Positions 8,520 through 15,625 of a stretch of 42,534 nucleotides of DNA are shown here, piece by piece. Under the pieces are notes generated by a model that saw nothing but the letters and a program-made list of their open reading frames with translations, was not told where the DNA came from and did no database searches. Source of the DNA: M55B112 sp040880545. Its GTDB lineage: Bacteria; Bacteroidota; Bacteroidia; Bacteroidales; GCA-2748055. The stretch covers positions 1 through 42,534 of the forward strand of contig JBBDIE010000040.1 in the NCBI GenBank assembly GCA_040880545.1, in the 5' to 3' direction. Position 1 is the stretch's first letter, and every line of letters begins with the position of its first letter. Both the position numbers and the translations under genes were made by a program.

Positions 8520-9422
8520 ATGAAAAAATTAATCCCTTTGTTATTATTTATTTTTCCACTCATGGCCATTTCACAAGTGAAAACAGAGAGTGAATTATGT
8601 TATATGGATATCTCCACCAAAGAGGTAACCGTTGTTTATAAGGCCGCATACCACCTGGAGGCGCCCAACTGGACCCCTGATGGAAAGTACCTGATATTCA
8701 ATTCGGGTGGCTCGCTGTATAAGATCCGTTCAAAAGGTGGAAAACCCAAAAAGATCAATACCGGCTTTGCCGACCGGTGCAACAACGACCATGTGCTTTC
8801 CCCTGATGGAAAAATGATCGCCATAAGCCACCACCCTGCCGAAGACAACAAATCGAGAATTTATGTACTGCCGGTAAAGGGAGGCACGCCTGAATTGATC
8901 ACTCCCAACGGACCATCCTACCTGCATGGATGGTCGCCCACGGAGAACGAGCTTGCATATTGTGCCGAACGAAACGGACAATATGATGTATATACCATAA
9001 ACATGGTGACAAAGGAGGAGATACAGCTCACCGATACACCCGGTCTTGATGACGGACCCGAATATTCTCCGGATGGAAAAACTATCTATTTTAACTCCGT
9101 ACGCACAGGAACCATGCAGATCTGGCGGATGAAAACCGATGGTAGCGGAGCCACACAGATGACCTTTGACAAGTACAACGACTGGTTTGCCCATCCTTCC
9201 CCCGATAATAAATGGCTCGTTTTTATCAGCTATGACAGTTCTGTGGAGGCCAACAGCCACCCACCCAACAAAAATGTGATGCTTCGCCGCATACCCGTTG
9301 AAGGGGGAGCGCCCGAAACACTCCTGGAATTATTTGGCGGACAGGGAACCATCAATGTACCTTCCTGGTCGCCCGATTCCCGAAAATTTGCATTTGTCCG
9401 GTATATGGTGGTAGAGGAATAA
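8520..9422 (+). CDS. Exported TolB-like beta-propeller protein (PD40/WD40-like repeats)
   Basis: 300 residues from the ATG at 8520, chosen because it gives a clean signal peptide (MKKLIPLLLFIFPLMAISQ); an upstream in-frame ATG at 8472 would add 16 residues. The mature protein carries several PD40-type blades with the signature SPDGKxI or TPDGKYL (near residues 50, 95, 190 and 230, and PSWSPDSRKFAFV at the end). This is the propeller of TolB and of DPP IV-like proteins, but no peptidase domain follows. No tol or pal genes are nearby, so a Tol-system role is not implied. Such stand-alone periplasmic propellers are common in Bacteroidota. The stop codon lies within the T-tract of the convergent groESL terminator. 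Confidence 0.85.
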   Translation: MKKLIPLLLFIFPLMAISQVKTESELCYMDISTKEVTVVYKAAYHLEAPNWTPDGKYLIFNSGGSLYKIRSKGGKPKKINTGFADRCNNDHVLSPDGKMIAISHHPAEDNKSRIYVLPVKGGTPELITPNGPSYLHGWSPTENELAYCAERNGQYDVYTINMVTKEEIQLTDTPGLDDGPEYSPDGKTIYFNSVRTGTMQIWRMKTDGSGATQMTFDKYNDWFAHPSPDNKWLVFISYDSSVEANSHPPNKNVMLRRIPVEGGAPETLLELFGGQGTINVPSWSPDSRKFAFVRYMVVEE

Positions 9423-9450
9423 AAAAAAGGTGCCCGGAAAACCGGACACC
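9421..9450 (-). terminator. Rho-independent terminator of groESL
   Basis: On the minus strand a 9-bp stem (GGTGTCCGG/CCGGGCACC, one G-T pair) closes a TTTT loop at 9429-9450 and is followed by eight T (9421-9428). It lies 29 nt after the groEL stop. The T-tract supplies the last two bases of the stop codon of the convergent propeller gene. On the plus strand the stem has a C-A mismatch and no T-run, so it is directional. Confidence 0.9.
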
Positions 9451-9479
9451 CTGGATATATATAGATAAGTGTATGATTC

Positions 9480-11117
9480 TTACATCATTCCACCCATACC
9501 GCCGCCCATGCCGCCGCCTGCTGGCATTGGGGGTTCATCCTGTGGCTCTTCAACGATCACACATTCAGTGGTCAGGAACATGCCTGCGATAGAAGCTGCA
9601 TTTTCCAGCGCCACGCGGGCAACTTTAGTAGGATCAATAACCCCCGCATTAAACAGGTTCTCATATTTCTCGGTTCTGGCATTGTAACCGAAATCATCCT
9701 TACCTTCTTTGATTTTCTGTATAACAACAGATCCTTCAAGACCGGCATTCTCAACGATCTGACGAAGCGGCTCTTCAAGCGCCCTGAGAATGATCTGAAT
9801 ACCAGTAGTTTCATCTGCATTGGCTCCTTTCAGTTTTTCTATGGATGAAATTGCACGGATATATGCAACACCACCTCCAGCAATAATTCCCTCTTCAACA
9901 GCAGCACGTGTAGCGCTCAGTGCATCATCAAAACGGTCTTTTTTCTCTTTCATCTCCATTTCCGATGCAGCACCAACATAAATTACTGCAACACCACCTG
10001 CCAGCTTGGCAAGACGCTCCTGCAGTTTCTCACGGTCGTAATCTGAAGTGGTATTTTCAATTTGCTTACGGATCTGGTTCACACGCGCATCGATCATGGA
10101 CTTCTCACCTGCACCATTTACAATTGTGGTGTTCTCCTTATCGATGGTAATCTTCTCTGCTGTTCCAAGCATATCCAGTTCTGTACTCTCAAGTTTCAGA
10201 CCTTTTTCATCAGAAATAACTGTACCACCTGTCAGGATAGCGATATCCTCAAGCATCTCTTTTCTTCTGTCACCAAATCCCGGTGCCTTAACCGCTGCAA
10301 CTTTAAGTGAGCCGCGGAGTTTGTTCACAACCAGCGTGGCAAGCGCCTCGCCATCCACATCTTCAGAAATGATCAGCAATGGCCGTCCGTTCTGGGCTGT
10401 GGCCTCAAGAACAGGAAGCAGATCTTTCATGGTGGAGATCTTCTTGTCATGAATAAGTATATAAGGATTCTCCAGGACAGCTTCCATCTTTTCTGTATCG
10501 GTTACAAAGTAAGGGGAACTGTATCCACGGTCGAACTGCATCCCTTCCACAACGTCAACATACGTATCAGATGATTTGGATTCTTCGATGGTAATTACCC
10601 CCTCCTTTTTCACTTTGCCCATAGCCTCTGCGATAAGTGCTCCAATAGAGTTATCGTTATTGGCAGAAATTGAGGCTACCTGCTCAATTTTCTGGATGTC
10701 ATCTCCAATCGGCTTGGACTGGCTCTTTAAATTCTTAACAACCGCTGTAACCGCTTTTTCAACACCCCTTTTCAGATCCATCGGGTTTGCACCGGCTGTA
10801 ACATTCTTAATACCTACCTGTACAATAGATTGTGCGAGTACCGTTGCAGTGGTTGTACCGTCTCCTGCATCATCATTGGTTTTGGAGGCTACCTCCTTAA
10901 CCATTTGAGCCCCTACATTTTCAAACGGATCAGACAATTCGATCTCCTTTGCAACGGTAACGCCATCCTTGGTGACCATTGGTCCGCCAAATTTCCTTTC
11001 AATAACTACATTCCGACCTTTAGGTCCCAGTGTAACTTTAACCGCATTGGCCAGTGCATCAATACCTTTTTTGAGGCTATCACGGGCATCAATGTCAAAT
11101 TTCAGTTCTTTTGCCAT
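9480..11117 (-). CDS. groL: Chaperonin GroEL (Hsp60)
   Basis: 545 residues, the full family length. The N-terminus (AKELKFDIDARDSLKKGIDALANAVKVTLGPKGRNV) and the ATP-site motif GDGTTTATVLAQ are intact, as is the Gly-Met-rich C-terminal tail (GGGMGGGMGGMM). It forms the tetradecameric cytosolic folding chamber with GroES. It lies 27 bp downstream of groES in the usual order and ends at a strong terminator. No odd residues are apparent. Confidence 0.99.
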   Translation of the reverse strand: MAKELKFDIDARDSLKKGIDALANAVKVTLGPKGRNVVIERKFGGPMVTKDGVTVAKEIELSDPFENVGAQMVKEVASKTNDDAGDGTTTATVLAQSIVQVGIKNVTAGANPMDLKRGVEKAVTAVVKNLKSQSKPIGDDIQKIEQVASISANNDNSIGALIAEAMGKVKKEGVITIEESKSSDTYVDVVEGMQFDRGYSSPYFVTDTEKMEAVLENPYILIHDKKISTMKDLLPVLEATAQNGRPLLIISEDVDGEALATLVVNKLRGSLKVAAVKAPGFGDRRKEMLEDIAILTGGTVISDEKGLKLESTELDMLGTAEKITIDKENTTIVNGAGEKSMIDARVNQIRKQIENTTSDYDREKLQERLAKLAGGVAVIYVGAASEMEMKEKKDRFDDALSATRAAVEEGIIAGGGVAYIRAISSIEKLKGANADETTGIQIILRALEEPLRQIVENAGLEGSVVIQKIKEGKDDFGYNARTEKYENLFNAGVIDPTKVARVALENAASIAGMFLTTECVIVEEPQDEPPMPAGGGMGGGMGGMM

Positions 11118-11144
11118 AATACTTATAATTTAGATTTTTTTTCT

Positions 11145-11423
11145 TTAAGAAATGAATAATACGTCATTTTGAGCAATAAGAAGATAATCTTCTCCTTCAA
11201 TTGTAAGTTCCTGGCCGGCATATTTTCCGTAAAGTACAACGTCACCCTTTTTAACTTCCATGGGTTCGTCTTTTTTATCGGCTCCAACCATTACCACTGT
11301 TCCTTGCTGCGGTTTTTCCTGCGCTGTATCAGGAATTATAATACCACTTGAGGTTTTATCTTCAGCCTTCGCCGGCTTTAAAAGAATTTTACCTGCAAGA
11401 ATACGACCTTTAAGTTCTGCCAT
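11145..11423 (-). CDS. groS: Co-chaperonin GroES (Hsp10)
   Basis: 92 residues, normal length. The mobile loop (residues 18-32, KAEDKTSSGIIIPDTAQEK) and the roof-loop region are recognisable. It caps the GroEL ring. It is the first gene of the groESL operon. The upstream 100 bp have no CIRCE inverted repeat (TTAGCACTC-N9-GAGTGCTAA), so HrcA control is not evident. A minus-strand TAATGTTG at 11446-11453, one base off TAnnTTTG, is a weak promoter candidate. Confidence 0.98.
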   Translation of the reverse strand: MAELKGRILAGKILLKPAKAEDKTSSGIIIPDTAQEKPQQGTVVMVGADKKDEPMEVKKGDVVLYGKYAGQELTIEGEDYLLIAQNDVLFIS

Positions 11424-11630
11424 TTTTAAAAATTTTATACTAGTTCAACATTATCGAAATCGTTAATTCAATTATCACATTTTATGCCAAAGGATAAAAG
11501 CGATAAAAACAACCGGAGTTCGCGACAATTTTACATCCGGTGAAATCTTCCACATAGCTATAATCAATCCTGAAAATTTGCTATGCTGCTGATTATATGA
11601 ATCTTATGAGTCAATTGCCGGCTGTCTCCG

Positions 11631-11671
11631 AAATAAAAAAAAGTGTCAGTATTTATGACATACTGACACTT
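11631..11671 (-). terminator. Rho-independent terminator of the secG operon
   Basis: A perfect 12-bp inverted repeat (11641-11652 and 11660-11671) with a 7-nt loop is followed on the minus strand by a T-rich run (11631-11642, overlapping the stem end). It lies 25 nt after the secG stop and closes the four-gene operon starting at 14726. Confidence 0.9.
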
Positions 11672-11696
11672 CAAATCAGGTATTTTTTACACTGAT

Positions 11697-12050
11697 CTAT
11701 TCGTTTCCACCAAGCGTCCCATCTTCATCACCAAAGGATTCGGGAAGGGTAATTGGCTGGGATGCGGGATTGTTCAGCACAGACTCATCAAATTGTCCCT
11801 GCATTCTGGGGTCCTGCACCTGTTCGGCATCGGGAATCGTGATGCCTGCAAGCAAACTAAATATAATAAGCGCTGTTCCAAGGGTCCATGTAGCTTTTTC
11901 CAGGAAGTCCGTAGTTCTACGAACACCCATAATCTGGTTCGAAGAACTGAAATTAGCTGCCAAACCTCCTCCTTTTGAATTCTGCACCAAAACAATTAGT
12001 GTAACCAGAATACAAACTATGATGATCAATACGGTAAATACTATAAACAT
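11697..12050 (-). CDS. secG: Preprotein translocase subunit SecG
   Basis: 117 residues. Two membrane helices (about 2-22 and 54-72) flank the conserved cytoplasmic loop with VQNSKGGGLA and the GVRRTTDFLEK segment characteristic of SecG. The C-terminal tail is acidic and Pro/Ser-rich, longer than in Escherichia coli, as is usual in Bacteroidota. It associates with SecYE and assists SecA-driven export. It is the last gene of the operon, 11 bp after the TPR gene, and is followed by a clear terminator. Confidence 0.95.
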   Translation of the reverse strand: MFIVFTVLIIIVCILVTLIVLVQNSKGGGLAANFSSSNQIMGVRRTTDFLEKATWTLGTALIIFSLLAGITIPDAEQVQDPRMQGQFDESVLNNPASQPITLPESFGDEDGTLGGNE

Positions 12051-12061
12051 TTTCTTTGGAA

Positions 12062-12934
12062 TTACAGGTTTGAAATACTCTTAATTTTCTCAATTTGAGC
12101 TGCAAAGTAAGCACTTTTTTCCGGATATTTCAAACTTAATCTTTCATATGCATAGATCGCTTTTGCATGCAGCCCCTGTTTCACGTAAATCTTTGCCAGT
12201 GTATCGGTTATATAGCTGTCGTCTTCCTTGATCGATTCCTCCGAAATGTCTCCTTCCAGGGATGTTTCCTTGTCGGCCCTGATCACTCCCGGTTCATTGC
12301 TGAGAAACTGCTGAATCAACTCCGAGGAATGGTTGGTGGTACCACTCTCTTTCCGGGTATGCCTCTCCGGTACCTTCTCAGCGGCATCCCTGGTTTCAAT
12401 CTCCCTGTCTTCAGTTTTACTATCCTGCTCCTCATTTACCTCCCGGATCTCGTCCCCCTGTTCCTCTTCGTCAAGTGTGTCAATAGACGGAATTGCAATA
12501 TCCTCCTCTGTTTCCGGCTCTTCCATCTCTGTTTCCTCTTTCTCGGGAATGGCCTTTTCATGGGCATCATCCCCTTGATCATCCTCCGCATCGAGCGTTA
12601 AAACAGATTCGCCTGCTGCATCCTCCCTGTGCATTTCACCCGGATCGGAATCAAGGAATTCCAGTTCTGAACGACCGATTCCGGACAGGTCAGCCCGGCC
12701 ACCTTCCTCTCCCCTGATCCAATTATAAAGATGTTTACGGTCGTAGCTAAAAATCACCGTTTTGTTAATATCTGCAGGCTCAACATCCTTACCCAACTGA
12801 TGCGCCGCCTTCAACCGGTAAAAGCGTGGAAGCCCAAAAGAGGGATATTCCCTGATCAATTCATCCAGTTGTCTGAAGTGCTCCTCGGTAAAAGTCTCAG
12901 TTCTGATTAACTCAACAAGTTTCTCTTTATTCAT
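12062..12934 (-). CDS. Acidic TPR-containing protein between lptE and secG
   Basis: 290 residues, apparently cytoplasmic (no signal peptide). Residues 1-60 form a helical domain (LVELIRTETFTEEHFRQLDELIREYP). Residues 110-195 are a low-complexity linker very rich in Glu and Asp. Residues 240-285 contain a TPR-like repeat (TLAKIYVKQGLHAKAIYAYERLSLKYPEKSAYFAAQIEKI). The gene lies 15 bp after lptE and 11 bp before secG. I recall this order (activator, lptE, TPR protein, secG) as recurrent in Bacteroidota genomes, which hints at a role in envelope assembly or export, but no biochemical function is known to me. Its acidity could mediate contact with basic partners. Confidence 0.8.
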   Translation of the reverse strand: MNKEKLVELIRTETFTEEHFRQLDELIREYPSFGLPRFYRLKAAHQLGKDVEPADINKTVIFSYDRKHLYNWIRGEEGGRADLSGIGRSELEFLDSDPGEMHREDAAGESVLTLDAEDDQGDDAHEKAIPEKEETEMEEPETEEDIAIPSIDTLDEEEQGDEIREVNEEQDSKTEDREIETRDAAEKVPERHTRKESGTTNHSSELIQQFLSNEPGVIRADKETSLEGDISEESIKEDDSYITDTLAKIYVKQGLHAKAIYAYERLSLKYPEKSAYFAAQIEKIKSISNL

Positions 12935-12949
12935 TTCCCTGTAACCAAT

Positions 12950-13477
12950 TTACCAGTTTACAAATGCTTTATTGATAATATCTTCAATAATATCCTCAAT
13001 GATCAACTCGATCAGTTCTTCTTCCACATCTGCCAGGTTCTGACTTGAGCTGTAATCCTCATACCTGGAAAATGAGTTGTCAAATCCCGTCTCCGGATCC
13101 AGATTGTTTTCATAGATTACCCTGATGGAGATTGTCAGCCGGTTCCTGGCTGCTGTTTCTGCTCCGGTTATAGCTGTTGGTCGTGTTTCATAATTACGGA
13201 TCTCCCCTGAAAAGCTTACATCACCCCCTGCGGGAATTAAATCGAGATTAGTGGTGGACTGTATCTTATCGATCAACGCATCGGTAAATAGCTGGCTCAA
13301 TTGTGCCTGGACAACCGGAGCGCGGTTGGGGAAGTATTCTACGGTTACCGTTTTTATATCGGCACTGATGTTCACACCGCTGAAAGAATAGTTTATTTTC
13401 GTGGTTTTGCAACCCGTAGTAAAAATCATGGCCATGAGAACAATACCCGGTAATATGCTACTATAAATTCTTTTCAT
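12950..13477 (-). CDS. lptE: LptE-family LPS-assembly lipoprotein
   Basis: 175 residues from the ATG at 13477. The open frame extends further upstream, but only this start places a lipoprotein signal (MKRIYSSILPGIVLMAMIFTTGC, Cys23) at the N-terminus and avoids overlap with the preceding gene. The mature part shows the LptE-like pattern of Bacteroidota (YSFSGVNISADIKTVTVEYFPNRAPVV, then a LTDALIDKIQSTTNLDL helix and strands). LptE plugs the LptD barrel and helps place lipopolysaccharide in the outer leaflet. It is 13 bp after the sigma-54-type activator and 15 bp before the TPR gene. The family call is fairly secure despite low sequence conservation. Confidence 0.85.
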   Translation of the reverse strand: MKRIYSSILPGIVLMAMIFTTGCKTTKINYSFSGVNISADIKTVTVEYFPNRAPVVQAQLSQLFTDALIDKIQSTTNLDLIPAGGDVSFSGEIRNYETRPTAITGAETAARNRLTISIRVIYENNLDPETGFDNSFSRYEDYSSSQNLADVEEELIELIIEDIIEDIINKAFVNW

Positions 13478-13490
13478 TTTTCCTGACAAA

Positions 13491-14726
13491 TTAATCAATG
13501 TCATACTCCTTAATCTTCCTGTAAAGTGTGCGTTCGGAAATTCCAAGCTCCTGAGCAGCATACTTCCTTTTTCCCCGGTGCTTATCAAGCGCCTTTCGTA
13601 TCAGTTCAATCTCCTTCTCTTCCAGGGAAAGTGACTCCTCCATCACCTCTTCTGTATCCTGGATTCTCTCGTCTCTGCTGCTGTTGTGGGATGCACTATA
13701 TCGTTCTTCCCTGTCGGGAAGTACCTCCTCAACTTTGCCGTATAAATTCTTAATGATCTGCGCATTGTCATCCTGTATCTCCGATCCCACATCCCCCTTC
13801 ATCATAATCTCCCCCACCAGTTTTTTCAGATCAGTCATATCCCTTTTCATATCGAACAATACTTTGTAGAGGATCTCTCTTTCAGAATTAAAGGCATCCT
13901 CTGAAACCCCCTGTTTGGTGATGAGTGCCGGTAACCGTGAATCGCTATATTCCGGAAGGTAGCGCAACAGGGTGGACGAATCGATCAGCCTTTCCTGTTC
14001 AATGATGGAAAGTTGTTCCGTGATATTCTTAAGTTGCCTCACATTTCCCGGCCATTCATATTTCAACATTACATTCTTTGCATCATCTGTAAGGGATATG
14101 GCTGGCATCCTGTAATTTTCAGCAAAATCCACGGCAAATTTTCTGAATAGTAACAATATATCATTTCCCCGGTCCCGCAGCGGGGGTACAATAATTGGCA
14201 CAGTATTCAACCTGTAATAGAGATCCTCGCGGAATTTACCGTTCCTGATTGCCTGGGTAATCTCAATATTTGAAGCAGCAATCATACGTACATTGGTCTT
14301 CAGAACTTTGGAAGATCCAACCCTTATAAATTCCCCCGTTTCAAGAACACGCAACAACCGCACCTGGGTGGAAAGCGGAAGTTCCGCCACCTCATCCAGG
14401 AAGATCGTACCTCCATTGGCCTCTTCGAAATAACCTTTGCGGGTGTCATGGGCCCCGGTGAACGAGCCCTTCTCATGTCCAAATAGCTCGGAATCAATGG
14501 TGCCGTCGGGAATGGCTCCACAGTTGACTGCAATGTAAGATCCGTGTTTCCGCACGCCGGCATTATGAATAATCTGGGGGAAAACCTCTTTACCGGTTCC
14601 ACTCTCTCCCGTTATAACAACCGACAGATCGGTCGGGGCCACTTGCCTGGCAATATCTATTGCACGTTCCAGTCCCGGATCTGTACCTATAATTCCGAAT
14701 CTTTGTTTTATCTGTTGTATATCCAT
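13491..14726 (-). CDS. Sigma-54-interacting transcriptional activator (AAA+ and Fis HTH)
   Basis: 411 residues from the ATG at 14726 (an upstream in-frame start at 14792 would add an implausible hydrophobic leader). The AAA+ domain starts almost at the N-terminus: Walker A GESGTGKE (40-47), the sigma-54 contact loop GSFTGA (87-92), Walker B TIFLDE (107-112), and the LYYRLNTVPI and GNVRQL motifs. A long linker follows, and a Fis-type HTH (GKRKYAAQELGISERTLYRKIKEY) ends the protein. There is no receiver, GAF or PAS sensor domain, so the protein is either constitutive or controlled by partners. It is first in the operon with lptE, the TPR gene and secG, and may control envelope genes. Confidence 0.93.
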   Translation of the reverse strand: MDIQQIKQRFGIIGTDPGLERAIDIARQVAPTDLSVVITGESGTGKEVFPQIIHNAGVRKHGSYIAVNCGAIPDGTIDSELFGHEKGSFTGAHDTRKGYFEEANGGTIFLDEVAELPLSTQVRLLRVLETGEFIRVGSSKVLKTNVRMIAASNIEITQAIRNGKFREDLYYRLNTVPIIVPPLRDRGNDILLLFRKFAVDFAENYRMPAISLTDDAKNVMLKYEWPGNVRQLKNITEQLSIIEQERLIDSSTLLRYLPEYSDSRLPALITKQGVSEDAFNSEREILYKVLFDMKRDMTDLKKLVGEIMMKGDVGSEIQDDNAQIIKNLYGKVEEVLPDREERYSASHNSSRDERIQDTEEVMEESLSLEEKEIELIRKALDKHRGKRKYAAQELGISERTLYRKIKEYDID

Positions 14727-14759
14727 AAACTCACTGACAAAATAACCTGTAAAGTATGA

Positions 14760-14767
14760 CAAAATTA
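14760..14767 (-). promoter_or_regulatory. -7 promoter element of the activator-lptE-TPR-secG operon
   Basis: The minus strand reads TAATTTTG, an exact TAnnTTTG match, 34 nt upstream of the activator ATG, giving a predicted leader near 27 nt. No good -33 box is visible. No sigma-54 -24/-12 site (GGCAC-N5-TTGC) was found nearby. Confidence 0.4.
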
Positions 14768-14864
14768 CAATAATTGTTCCAATTATCAGCATCTATGTTG
14801 AAACAAGGCATACCTTATCCCAACAAAAATCTTACATTTATACCACCAAATTTGTTCAAAATAT

Positions 14865-15623
14865 ATGTCCCCGAACCAGAAGATAATCGGAATTATACCT
14901 GCCCGGTATGCATCTGTCCGTTTCCCGGGTAAACCACTGGCATTGCTGAACGACCGCCCTATGATACAGTGGGTATATCAGGCCTGTGAAGGAACTTTTG
15001 ACTACCTCACAGTAGCCACGGATGATGAACGTATACGCAACGTTGTTGAAACCTTTGGGGGAAATGCAGTAATGACATCACCGGAACACGCTACCGGAAC
15101 GGACCGTTGCCGGGAAGTGGTTGAAATTCTGGAAAATAAAAAAGCTTTCAAGCCGGATATTGTAGTAAATATCCAGGGAGATGAGCCCCTGATCAGAAAG
15201 GAACAGATGGAGGAGCTATTGGCATGTATAACCATACCAGATACTGAAATAGCCACCCTCGTTCAACCATTCCATAAAAATGAGAATCCTGCAAGTCCTG
15301 ATATGGTAAAAGTGGTTGTGGGAAGTGATCAGAAAGCACTTTATTTCTCCAGGGCACTGATTCCCCATTTAAGAGGAGGTATCGAAAAAATAGCCACCCC
15401 ATTTCTGAAACATGTGGGGATCTATGCCTACAGAACTGAAATCCTTAAAAAGATCAGTAAACTGCCTCCATCCAGACTTGAACAGGCCGAATCTCTTGAA
15501 CAGTTACGCTGGCTTGAAAACGGGTATTCTATACGAACCTGCCGTACCATGTTCAGGAACAGTGGGGTGGATACACCGGAGGACCTGGAAAAGATCAGGT
15601 TACACCTTAACAATCCAAATTAG
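14865..15623 (+). CDS. kdsB: 3-deoxy-manno-octulosonate cytidylyltransferase (CMP-Kdo synthetase)
   Basis: 252 residues, normal length. The nucleotide-binding signature PARYASVRFPGKPL (12-25) is intact, as are the NIQGDEPLI motif that positions the metal-binding Asp and the EQAESLEQLRWLENGY segment. It activates Kdo as CMP-Kdo for the lipopolysaccharide inner core, in the cytosol. It is divergent from the sigma-54-type activator operon that contains lptE, so two LPS functions share this intergenic region. The stop is 2 bp from the stop of the convergent permease gene. Confidence 0.97.
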   Translation: MSPNQKIIGIIPARYASVRFPGKPLALLNDRPMIQWVYQACEGTFDYLTVATDDERIRNVVETFGGNAVMTSPEHATGTDRCREVVEILENKKAFKPDIVVNIQGDEPLIRKEQMEELLACITIPDTEIATLVQPFHKNENPASPDMVKVVVGSDQKALYFSRALIPHLRGGIEKIATPFLKHVGIYAYRTEILKKISKLPPSRLEQAESLEQLRWLENGYSIRTCRTMFRNSGVDTPEDLEKIRLHLNNPN

Positions 15624-15625
15624 TA

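Noticed and set aside
11424..11520. CIRCE operator upstream of groES
   Set aside because: No TTAGCACTC-N9-GAGTGCTAA inverted repeat is present.
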